From Anaeromassilibacillus stercoravium (GTDB lineage Bacteria > Bacillota > Clostridia > Oscillospirales > Acutalibacteraceae), in contig DWYE01000035.1 in the NCBI GenBank assembly GCA_019118845.1, positions 1 through 10,825 of the forward strand: a DNA stretch of 10,825 nucleotides, read 5' to 3'. A program made the translations under genes and the position numbers. The notes below the pieces were generated by a model, which was not told where the DNA came from, did not search any database, and worked only from the letters and a program-made list of their open reading frames with translations. Positions within the stretch are counted from its first letter, which is position 1. Each line of letters opens with the position of its first letter. This document shows positions 1 to 5,712 of this stretch, in pieces.

Positions 1-700
1 CTGTAATAACATTAAAATTAAATTCAACAATTAATTTATTTTTTTCTGCTTTTATAGCGTTTTCAAAACTATCCCTGTCTTTTTTTGACACAAGTAACAG
101 GCAATTAAATTTTATACTTGGCTCTTCTGACCCAAATATTGCTACCCTTGTGTAACCATCTCGTTCATTTTTCAATGTTAGCGAACTCTCCAGCGCATCT
201 TTCTGACCACCTCCAACCAAAAGCCTGCCGTCCGATATATAAATTAAGGAAGGAGTTGCCTGCGCGCATTGATCCATTTTCTTTAGTTTTACCTCCACTC
301 TATATCCTGCTGGAACTTCCTCTTGATTACCAATTTCCTTCAAAATCTGATCTTCATATAACTTGTAACTCGTAGGTATACTAACTTTGGGCTTGATTAG
401 TATTTCATCAATCAGCACCATACAGCTATTTGATGCAATATAGTTGTTATTCTCCATCTCTTTAAGTTTCTCATTTTGCCAATAAGCAACTAAGCTTAAT
501 ACAAAAGTACTTACTGAACCAATCATTGCACCAACATAATTGAGTCCATCGCCTGGCTTCCATTCAGCACTGAAAATTCCATCAGTCTTCCACTTAAACA
601 AAATATTCACTACAAAAGCTATCGCTAACACTCCACAAACAGCGCAGAAACTTATTAGAAAACACTTACTATTCTTTATTTCTCTATTTGCTTTTTTCAT
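1..700 (-). CDS. Hypothetical two-helix membrane protein, partial (3' end outside window)
   Basis: An uninterrupted frame of 233 codons runs from an ATG at 698-700 to the window edge without a stop. AAGGTGG lies just upstream at ribosome-binding distance and supports this start. Residues about 12-35 form a hydrophobic helix. Residues about 53-73 form a second one, in the setting GLNYVGAMIGSVSTF...YWQNEKLKEME. A glycine-rich helix that passes straight into a charged Q/K/E helix is a pattern I associate with uncharacterised Firmicute membrane proteins, some of them phage- or defence-linked; I infer no function. The remainder (about 90-233) looks soluble and has no motif I recognise. Base composition is strongly AT-rich with many AAA, ATA and AGA codons, unlike the GC-rich genes to the right, which suggests horizontal acquisition. 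It follows mcsB on the same strand with no visible terminator between them. Confidence 0.8.
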   Translation of the reverse strand, partial: MKKANREIKNSKCFLISFCAVCGVLAIAFVVNILFKWKTDGIFSAEWKPGDGLNYVGAMIGSVSTFVLSLVAYWQNEKLKEMENNNYIASNSCMVLIDEILIKPKVSIPTSYKLYEDQILKEIGNQEEVPAGYRVEVKLKKMDQCAQATPSLIYISDGRLLVGGGQKDALESSLTLKNERDGYTRVAIFGSEEPSIKFNCLLLVSKKDRDSFENAIKAEKNKLIVEFNFNVIT

Positions 701-764
701 TTTCCACCTTACATTATCATACAAAAATTACAATCAGCATCCATCAAAATGTTTCATCCTCTAT

Positions 765-1787
765 TTATCGCAGGACACGCTGCACCACTTCTGCGCGCAG
801 GCTGTCCCGCTGGGATTGGCTCAACCGCCGCCCACAGGCCAACGTCAGGGTTGCAGGCTGCAATTCCATCAGCAGGGCGTCGATCTTTTCCACACCAACG
901 CCGGAAATCAGCCCAGCTGCAATTCCCAAACGTACACGGTACAGCAGGTCTGGAAGCTCCTGTTCCCCCAACATCTTCGCACTTTGCAGGACTCCAAGCG
1001 CCCGGCTTACGGCGTCCTGCATCTCCAGCTTTTCCGCCAGGGAAAGGCGCGCTGTGCGCTCCTGCACCAAAAGCTGCTGCGCAATACTCTTGAGGTTGCG
1101 CAGGGCCTCTTCCTCGTTCAGCCCCAAGGTCAACCGGTTGGAGAGCAGGTACCGCGAGGTCTGTTCCTCTTCGTTGGATGGGTCGAAGGGTTCCTCCTCC
1201 AACACAAGGCCCAGCTTCGCCAATCCCGCCGCAATCCGACCGATCGAACCGCTTTCATGCAGCGCCGGGAGGTGCAGCAATACGGAGGCCCGCATTCCTG
1301 TGCCTAAGTTCGCGGGGTCTTGCGTCAAATAGCCGAGCTTCGGGTCAAAGGCAAAGTGCAACTCTTTATCCAAGATGGTGTCCAAATGGTCTGCCTCTGC
1401 ATAGGCGCTTTCCAGCTCCATCCCGGCCCGGAACACCTGGATGCGCAGATGGTCCTCGCCGTTAACCAACAAGGAAAGGCTCTCGTCTTGGGTGACCAGG
1501 AGCCCGCCCATGCGATCCGCAGGAAAGTCCGGCTGGACAAGGCGTCGTTCCGCCAAGGAAAGGCCGTCGGTCCGGCCGATGTCCTCCATGCGCCAATAGG
1601 CGAACTGATGCCCCACCGCAGCGTTTTCGTTGGTCGCCGCCTCATAGATCATCTGCTCCACCTGCTGCCGTCCGGCGGCATTCATCCGCTTCGGATACGG
1701 ATACCCCGGCAAACTGCGCGCCAGGCGGACGCGCGTGCTGATGACAACGTCGTTTTGCTCTCCCGCCTCCTGATACCACTTATGCAT
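765..1787 (-). CDS. mcsB: McsB-like protein arginine kinase with divergent active site
   Basis: A 340-residue protein of the phosphagen-kinase fold. McsB phosphorylates arginines on proteins and so marks them for ClpCP degradation. Visible motifs are STRVRLAR at 17-24, NGEDH at 109-113 (family form NEEDH; the second, catalytic-type Glu is kept), LTQDPANLGTG at 154-164 and RASVLLHLPAL at 166-176. RDSLRA at 327-332 matches the RDxxRA phosphoarginine-binding allosteric motif. Odd point: the family has CPTN where this protein has DPAN, so the usual Cys is Asp157. The second Glu loop (SNEEEQTSRYLLSN, about 204-217) is also unlike the usual GEGSEA form, although a Glu can still be aligned. The ATG at 1785-1787 was chosen over an upstream in-frame start because GGAGG sits right before it and because it overlaps the end of mcsA by 8 bp, which implies translational coupling. 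Family assignment is firm; kinase activity is uncertain. Confidence 0.9.
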   Translation of the reverse strand: MHKWYQEAGEQNDVVISTRVRLARSLPGYPYPKRMNAAGRQQVEQMIYEAATNENAAVGHQFAYWRMEDIGRTDGLSLAERRLVQPDFPADRMGGLLVTQDESLSLLVNGEDHLRIQVFRAGMELESAYAEADHLDTILDKELHFAFDPKLGYLTQDPANLGTGMRASVLLHLPALHESGSIGRIAAGLAKLGLVLEEEPFDPSNEEEQTSRYLLSNRLTLGLNEEEALRNLKSIAQQLLVQERTARLSLAEKLEMQDAVSRALGVLQSAKMLGEQELPDLLYRVRLGIAAGLISGVGVEKIDALLMELQPATLTLACGRRLSQSQRDSLRAEVVQRVLR

Positions 1788-2148
1788 GGCGGCCGCCTCC
1801 TTCTTCCAACGCCTTGATCTGATCGCGCAATGCGGCTGCGTACTCAAAATTCTGTGTGTCGATTGCCTCCCGCAGCGCGCGCCGCTTCACAACCAACTGG
1901 CTGCTTTGCCGCGGCTGCGGCAGGTTTGCCCCCGGCACCTTCCCGCGATGCACTGCTTCCCCGTGGATGCGCTCGATCACCGGCTTTAACCGGTCGGAGA
2001 AGGTGTGGTAACACTCCGCACAGCCGGCCCGGCCGCTGCGGACAATGTCGTCAAAAGAGGCGCCGCACACAGGGCAGTGGACGTCTACCACAACCCGCAC
2101 ATGGGCCGGTACCCTTTTTTTTGCTTCTTCCTGACGATGTGGCGTCAT
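1780..2148 (-). CDS. mcsA: McsA-like activator, short form with one zinc motif and a UVR domain
   Basis: A 122-residue protein. McsA is the zinc-binding partner that activates McsB. The sequence shows one CxxC pair set, C25/C28 (CPVCGASF) and C43/C46 (CAECYHTF), then the family stretch VIERIHGEAVHRGKVP at 57-72 and a UVR-type helical hairpin at about 84-116 (ALREAIDTQNFEYAAALRDQ). Typical Bacillus McsA is about 180 residues and has an additional N-terminal CxxC pair set; that part is absent here and residues 1-20 are simply charged. The ATG at 2146-2148 is preferred to a TTG five codons upstream, because the TTG overlaps the GGAGGA ribosome-binding site that serves the ATG. Its stop lies inside the start of mcsB. 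No ctsR precedes it, and I found no CtsR heptad operator or CIRCE element upstream. Confidence 0.88.
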   Translation of the reverse strand: MTPHRQEEAKKRVPAHVRVVVDVHCPVCGASFDDIVRSGRAGCAECYHTFSDRLKPVIERIHGEAVHRGKVPGANLPQPRQSSQLVVKRRALREAIDTQNFEYAAALRDQIKALEEGGGRHA

Positions 2149-2155
2149 AAAACAT

Positions 2156-2161
2156 TCCTCC
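2156..2161 (-). promoter_or_regulatory. Ribosome-binding site fixing the mcsA start
   Basis: GGAGGA on the minus strand lies seven bases before the ATG at 2146-2148. An in-frame TTG at 2161-2163 overlaps this site and therefore cannot be the start that it serves. Confidence 0.75.
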
Positions 2162-2283
2162 AATCAACAGGGTCTATATCCCTTGCGTGCAGTTGTACCC
2201 CCTGGTTCCGCACGCCCGTTCTTCATCTATATACATCTGTACACAGGAATATTTATCGGAGAATCCTCCCGCGCCGATTTTGG

Positions 2284-2325
2284 TTGTAACACCTTTTGGC
2301 CTCCCGCAATATACTATACTGTAAT
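2284..2325. promoter_or_regulatory. Probable promoter region between the divergent mcsA and Cys-rich microprotein genes
   Basis: The 197-bp gap between the divergent genes contains an AT-rich core with TATACT twice (2310-2315 and 2315-2320) on the plus strand, which reads TATAGT/TATATT on the minus strand. A plus-strand promoter here would place the start of transcription just before the AAAGGAGG site of the small gene. No well-spaced TTGACA-like -35 is seen for TATACT. TTGGCC at 2296-2301 lies 18 bp from TGTAAT at 2320, which is a weak sigma-A candidate. A sporulation sigma factor is possible but not shown. Confidence 0.3.
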
Positions 2326-2345
2326 TCGAAAGGAGGCAAACAATT

Positions 2346-2504
2346 ATGTGTAACAACAACTTCTTAGGTGGCTGCGGATGCTCTTGGATCATCATCCTCA
2401 TCATCATTCTCCTGTGCTGCTGCGGCGGTAACGGCTATGGCTACTCCAACAACAACGGTTGTGGCTGCGGCTGCGACAACGGCTGTGGCAACAGCTGCTG
2501 CTAA
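2346..2504 (+). CDS. Cys/Gly-rich membrane microprotein (52 aa; chorion class high-cysteine HCB13-like)
   Basis: A 52-residue protein that begins MCNNNFLGGCGCSW, continues through a hydrophobic run of Ile/Leu (about 14-23), and ends in a Gly/Asn/Cys-rich tail with repeated CGCG-type elements and a terminal CC. There are 12 cysteines, nearly a quarter of the protein. The layout resembles the small Clostridia proteins that databases call 'chorion class high-cysteine HCB protein 13'; that name reflects composition, not known function. The single hydrophobic segment suggests membrane anchoring, and the tail could bind metal or form disulfides; both are inferences. The start is well supported: AAAGGAGG lies nine bases before the ATG. 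The gene stands alone on the plus strand, divergent from mcsA, and is followed within ten bases by strong hairpins. Its codon use is uniform and its composition is far from random, so I regard it as real despite its size. Confidence 0.8.
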   Translation: MCNNNFLGGCGCSWIIILIIILLCCCGGNGYGYSNNNGCGCGCDNGCGNSCC

Positions 2505-2514
2505 TTTCCGCGCG

Positions 2515-2543
2515 AAAAGGGGCTGCAACCTGCAGCCCCTTTT
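2515..2543. terminator. Bidirectional hairpin terminator between convergent genes
   Basis: A perfect 13-bp inverted repeat (AAAAGGGGCTGCA and its complement) with a three-base loop. The four T's or A's at each foot give a short T tract in both directions. It lies 10 bp after the microprotein stop on the plus strand and 25 bp after the TSCPD stop on the minus strand, so it can end both transcripts. Confidence 0.85.
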
Positions 2544-2546
2544 CCC

Positions 2547-2579
2547 CCTGTCCCAATGGGACAGGCCCTCATTTTTTTT
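2547..2579 (+). terminator. Second hairpin followed by T8 on the plus strand
   Basis: An 8-bp stem, CCTGTCCC/GGGACAGG, with a three-base loop (2547-2565) is followed after six bases by eight T's at 2572-2579. The T run also encodes the Lys-rich C-terminus of the TSCPD gene on the other strand. It may act as a backup terminator that protects the convergent operon from read-through. The six-base gap before the T run weakens the call. Confidence 0.5.
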
Positions 2580-2826
2580 GCTGCTCTTTCGCCTGCGTCA
2601 GGGCATTGGCCAATTGATCCGGGCACGAGGTCGGCTTAAAGCCGCACCGGATGCCCTTGCACCGTGCGATGACATCGTCCACCTTCATTCCTGCGATCAA
2701 GGAACAAATCCCCTTCAAATTCCCATTGCAGCCGCCGGTAAATTTGGCCGATTTTACAACGTCTCCATCCAGCTCGAGCAAAATCTCCGACGAACAGACG
2801 CCGCGCGTCTTATAACGATATTCCAT
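2569..2826 (-). CDS. TSCPD domain-containing protein (TIGR03905-like)
   Basis: An 85-residue protein named for its own motif: TSCPD is present at 66-70, after GGCNGNLKGICSLI at 31-44. Six cysteines (C11, C33, C41, C56, C61, C68) suggest metal binding or redox chemistry. This domain also occurs near the end of some vitamin B12-dependent ribonucleotide reductases, and a stand-alone version of about 80-85 residues is common in Clostridia; the role of the stand-alone form is not established. The C-terminus is a short Lys/Gln-rich helix (EQQKK). The ATG is preceded by AGGAGG nine bases upstream. Only 26 bp separate it from the PHP gene stop, and that gap holds the ribosome-binding site, so the two are probably co-transcribed. 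Transcription converges with the Cys-rich microprotein at the shared hairpin. Confidence 0.88.
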   Translation of the reverse strand: MEYRYKTRGVCSSEILLELDGDVVKSAKFTGGCNGNLKGICSLIAGMKVDDVIARCKGIRCGFKPTSCPDQLANALTQAKEQQKK

Positions 2827-2852
2827 CCTGTATTTCCTCCTATATGGGTCTT

Positions 2853-3683
2853 CTATTCCACCCGCAATTTTTTCAGCAGGGTAAGCTGATCGTCCGGTGT
2901 GGTGCAGGTTCCCAAGGGATGCGTCACTTTGCTGTACATCCCATGGAAGTCCGTGCCCCCGGTCATAATCAGATGGTATTGCGTGGCAATCTGCATAAAC
3001 CGCTCCGCATCGCCCTCGCGGTTGCGTGTATGCCAGACCTCCACGCCCTCGATTTCATGGTCGCGCGCCAGCTGCTCCAATAGGTCGTAGCTGTCGTAAA
3101 TCCCCGGGTGCGCCAACACCGCGATCCCGCCCGCATCGTGAATCTGGGCGATGACGTCATGTACATCCGGGTACTCCGTCTTACAATAGGCAAAGCCGGT
3201 CCGCGGGCGGAATAATTTTTCATAGACGGCCCCATAAAAGGAATCCGCATAGCCCGCGTCAATCAATGCGTGCATAATATGTTGCTTAAAAATATTGCTG
3301 CTCCCATGGGCACGCTGTACCACCATATCCATGGTAATGGGATACAGCCGCATCACCTTTTGCAGGGACACGCTCACGGATCTCCGGCGGTTGTCCCCAA
3401 TTTTTTTACAAAGTCCCTCTAACCGGTGCACGCGGACATTCCCATAGCATAAAACATGCGCTTTCCGGCCGGTCGCCGGGTCCATGCAGGAAAACTCCGC
3501 CCCCGGCAGCACCTCCATCCCGATCCGGTCCCCATAACTCTTGGCGCGCAGCGCCCCTGAAAAGGTATCGTGGTCCGTCACGGCGATCGCAGAAAGCCCG
3601 GATCGCTTTGCCAACTGCACCAGCTCGTCAATCCCCACGGAACCGTCGGACATCTTTGTATGACAATGCAAATCTGCTGGCAC
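2853..3683 (-). CDS. PHP-domain metal-dependent phosphoesterase
   Basis: A 276-residue PHP superfamily protein of the COG0613/YciV type, which includes enzymes that hydrolyse 3',5'-nucleoside bisphosphates or trim short RNA 5' ends. Metal-ligand motifs appear in the expected order: DLHCHTKMSDG at 4-14 (H6, H8, D13), VTDHDT at 35-40, GAEFSC at 61-66 (E63), H76 in KAHVLCY, H135 in FKQHIMH, LAHPG at 190-194 (H192), and GTDFHG at 243-248 (D245, H247). VEVWH at 214-218 is typical of the group. The length is normal for the subfamily and nothing appears missing. The start is GTG at 3681-3683, with GGGGTGAT just upstream; it places the first histidine motif at residue 4, as usual for the family. A promoter lies 70 bp upstream and the TSCPD gene follows in the same transcript. 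The exact substrate cannot be read from sequence. Confidence 0.9.
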   Translation of the reverse strand: MPADLHCHTKMSDGSVGIDELVQLAKRSGLSAIAVTDHDTFSGALRAKSYGDRIGMEVLPGAEFSCMDPATGRKAHVLCYGNVRVHRLEGLCKKIGDNRRRSVSVSLQKVMRLYPITMDMVVQRAHGSSNIFKQHIMHALIDAGYADSFYGAVYEKLFRPRTGFAYCKTEYPDVHDVIAQIHDAGGIAVLAHPGIYDSYDLLEQLARDHEIEGVEVWHTRNREGDAERFMQIATQYHLIMTGGTDFHGMYSKVTHPLGTCTTPDDQLTLLKKLRVE

Positions 3684-3751
3684 ACAATCACCCCATCCAT
3701 TCAGCCAGCGGTTCTTAACCCCATAAAATCTTTGTAAATCGTTCCATTCTT

Positions 3752-3780
3752 ATTATAAGCGATTCCGTCCGATAAAACAA
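3752..3780 (-). promoter_or_regulatory. Sigma-A promoter of the PHP-TSCPD operon
   Basis: On the minus strand a perfect TATAAT (3752-3757) lies 17 bp downstream of TTGTTT (3775-3780, three of six matches to the consensus). It sits in the 110-bp gap after the ABC permease stop and about 70 bp before the GTG start of the PHP gene. Confidence 0.7.
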
Positions 3781-3793
3781 GCAGCACACTTTT

Positions 3794-4600
3794 TCAATCT
3801 TCCAAGGGCGCGTTTAAAAATTTTTCGGGCAGGAAGGTGCGCCGGTCGTAGATCCAGAGGAAAAGGTCGCACAGCCACACAACCGCTGCTGCCAGCAATA
3901 AGACCGTAGCATTTACGCGGAACAACCCGGTAAACGGGGCGATGTACAACAGAAGAAAGGGCAGCGCAACATAGGCGACGGTCTGGAAGGACTCGATACG
4001 GCTGCTGGTCCGGTTGAACGCAAACACCATAAACACCGCCCCAAACACCATCAAGCCCGGAGAAAGCAACAAAATGATCACCAGCCAGGACCAATTCAAA
4101 AAGAAGGACATCCCCAGCATAATATCCCCGACGGAGGCAACGATCGTAAATGCGCCAAAGGAGATGGCAGTGGTGACGAACGATAAAGACAGGCAGCACG
4201 CCAGTTTCGCGCGGAAGATCTGGCGCACCCGCAGCGGCGTGAGCAACAGCGTTTCAATGGTCCTGCGCTCTTTTTCCCCTGCAAAAATGCAGGATGCAGA
4301 GACCGCGGACGCCATCAACGGGACCATCAGGAAAAACAAAGGAAACAGCGTATTGGTTAGGAGATAGAACAATCCCTGCTGCGCGTTATAATGCTGTAAA
4401 TGGGAAGGCAGGAGCGAAAGCATCTCCTGGATTCCAGCGGCTTGTTCCAACGGCACCAGGCAGACCGCCGCGAGGAAAAGCGCTGGCACCACAACCACCA
4501 GCCCAATGGGGACGGCAATCAAGGTGGCGCGCGCCATCTTGGAACTCCAAATTTCCAGAAAGTCCTTGCGGATCAGTGCATGTTCAGCCAGCGTGAGCAT
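3794..4600 (-). CDS. ABC-2 type transporter permease
   Basis: A 268-residue integral membrane protein. Six hydrophobic segments are visible at about 26-49, 77-105, 132-155, 172-194, 205-222 and 229-249. Between the second and third lies GEKERRTIETLLLTPL at 108-122, the classic cytoplasmic motif of ABC-2 permeases (ABC-2 and NatB-type exporters), which contacts the ATPase. The C-terminus is short and cytoplasmic (YDRRTFLPEKF). The ATG at 4598-4600 has AAGGAGG at good spacing and follows the family pattern of a short N-terminal region before the first helix. An upstream extension in the same frame would be an out-of-frame reading of the ATPase gene. The gene start overlaps the ATPase end by 17 bp, so the two proteins should form one exporter. 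The substrate is unknown; no peptide, bacteriocin or sodium-specific gene lies beside it. No clear terminator follows the stop. Confidence 0.88.
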   Translation of the reverse strand: MLTLAEHALIRKDFLEIWSSKMARATLIAVPIGLVVVVPALFLAAVCLVPLEQAAGIQEMLSLLPSHLQHYNAQQGLFYLLTNTLFPLFFLMVPLMASAVSASCIFAGEKERRTIETLLLTPLRVRQIFRAKLACCLSLSFVTTAISFGAFTIVASVGDIMLGMSFFLNWSWLVIILLLSPGLMVFGAVFMVFAFNRTSSRIESFQTVAYVALPFLLLYIAPFTGLFRVNATVLLLAAAVVWLCDLFLWIYDRRTFLPEKFLNAPLED

Positions 4601-5543
4601 CGGCCGTTCCCTCCTTTCCCGGGTGCTGTTCCAACGTCCGTTTATAAACGTCCTCCAAGGTCGGCTCAACCAGCCGGGCCTCCAAAACGTCATAGCCGTG
4701 TTCCACAATGCTCCGCAACAGGCGGGGCATCTCCTCCTCATCGCGCAATTCCGCGCGCCACCAGCCGTTGTGTTCCAACAGACCGGTGGCCAGGGTCTCA
4801 TCCGGCCGGAACCCTTCCAGGCTTTCCCCTCCGCTCAGCCGGAATTCCGCATGCGCCCGGCATCCGGCCGCTTCCCGAAGGGACTGGAAATCGCCGGAGG
4901 CAACCAGCTCCCCGCCCTCCAAAATACCGTACGCGGTGCAAATGCTCTGCGCATAGTGCATCATGGAGGTACCGAGCAGGACCGTCGTGTCTTCGCGCGC
5001 GGCGAATTGGCTCACCAGGGCATGCAATGCATGCGCCGATTCGTAGTCCAGGCCGCTCGTGGGTTCATCCAGCAGCAGGACGCTGGGATAGTTGACCAAA
5101 GCGCGCGCCAGGGAGAGCTTTTGCAGCATTCCGGTGGAGTATTCCGATACGGGCCTCTCCCGTTCGTCCCAAAGCTCCAGATCCTTCATCAATTCCGATA
5201 CCCGGCGCTCGGCGGCTTTTTCCGCCATGCCCGCCGCCTGTGCGAAAAACAGCAAATTCTGCTGGCCCGTCATATGGGCGTATGGCCGGGCGCTTGCAAG
5301 CATCACACCGCACACGGCATGGACGGCCGCCGGGTCCTTTGCCGGGGAACACCCCAGCACGCTGCATTCGCCGCTGGTCGGCTTTGTGAGCCCGCAGAGC
5401 ATGCGGATCACCGTTGTCTTCCCTGCTCCCTGCGCCCCCAAAAGCCCAAACGCGCCCCCCTGTGGGACATGGAGGGTCAAATCCCGCACTGCTTGGACTT
5501 CGCCATATGTCTTTGTGAGCTGTACTGCTGTGACTGCTTCCAA
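4584..5543 (-). CDS. ABC transporter ATP-binding protein with atypical Q- and H-loops
   Basis: A 319-residue ATPase of the ABC-2/CcmA-like group. Walker A is GAQGAGKTT at 36-44 (usual GPNGAGKST), the signature is YSTGM at 135-139, Walker B is LLLDE at 156-160 and the D-loop is SGLD at 163-166. Two catalytic positions look altered: where the Q-loop glutamine is expected the text reads GVMLASARP, and where the switch histidine is expected (STHxxxEAE in relatives) it reads GTSMMHYAQ, with Ser183 in the aligned place. Residues about 215-319 form the extra C-terminal domain common in exporters, including TLEDVY. The start is taken as TTG at 5541-5543 because AAAGGGGG lies seven bases before it; another TTG at 5562-5564 would add seven residues and has no clear site. 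It overlaps the permease gene, so the two form one transport unit. Confidence 0.87.
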   Translation of the reverse strand: MEAVTAVQLTKTYGEVQAVRDLTLHVPQGGAFGLLGAQGAGKTTVIRMLCGLTKPTSGECSVLGCSPAKDPAAVHAVCGVMLASARPYAHMTGQQNLLFFAQAAGMAEKAAERRVSELMKDLELWDERERPVSEYSTGMLQKLSLARALVNYPSVLLLDEPTSGLDYESAHALHALVSQFAAREDTTVLLGTSMMHYAQSICTAYGILEGGELVASGDFQSLREAAGCRAHAEFRLSGGESLEGFRPDETLATGLLEHNGWWRAELRDEEEMPRLLRSIVEHGYDVLEARLVEPTLEDVYKRTLEQHPGKEGTADAHAG

Positions 5544-5550
5544 GCCGCAG

Positions 5551-5558
5551 CCCCCTTT
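5551..5558 (-). promoter_or_regulatory. Ribosome-binding site that decides the ABC ATPase start
   Basis: AAAGGGGG on the minus strand ends seven bases before the TTG at 5541-5543. It lies inside the reading frame if the upstream TTG at 5562-5564 is used, which argues for the shorter protein. Confidence 0.55.
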
Positions 5559-5591
5559 CTCCAATCCATCTTGAACATCCGTATAAAAGAT

Positions 5592-5634
5592 AAGGGGCGT
5601 GAACCACGCCCCTTCTTGATGGGCGCAAGCGCCC
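5592..5634 (-). terminator. Tandem hairpins after the group B hydrogenase gene
   Basis: Two hairpins lie about 80-120 bp after the hydrogenase stop. In transcript order the first is a GGGCGC/GCGCCC stem (5621-5634). The second is a perfect 10-bp stem, AAGGGGCGTG/CACGCCCCTT, with a three-base loop (5592-5614), followed by ATCTTTTAT. The second is a good terminator candidate with a short T tract. Its position only about 50 bp before the ABC ATPase start means either that the exporter has its own promoter in this narrow gap or that it relies on read-through. Confidence 0.7.
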
Positions 5635-5712
5635 CTATCCTCAATTTACCCCAATTTGCATCTGCCCATGCAGACGCCGCTGCCCTTCCAAAATCTTTTC
5701 CCTGGCAGAGGA

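Noticed and set aside
540..1465. Long plus-strand open frames opposite mcsB and the left-edge gene
   Set aside because: They are antisense to well-supported genes, have no ribosome-binding sites, and read as low-complexity Arg/Pro/Gln-rich products typical of GC-rich shadows.
2174..2290. A short minus-strand frame before mcsA ending in a Cys-containing sequence (KYSCVQMY...CGTRGYNC)
   Set aside because: Its only ATG lacks a ribosome-binding site, no usable start lies near the good GGGAGG upstream, and the frame also runs backwards through the divergent small gene. It does not resemble the missing McsA zinc finger.
2149..2345. CtsR operator or CIRCE element controlling mcsA
   Set aside because: No GGTCAAA-type direct heptads and no TTAGCACTC-N9-GAGTGCTAA repeat were found on either strand.
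2368..2889. A plus-strand frame rich in Ala/Thr over the microprotein and TSCPD genes
   Set aside because: It reads the Cys-rich small gene out of frame and then runs antisense through the TSCPD gene; the Ala/Thr repeats come from the GGC/TGC codon pattern.
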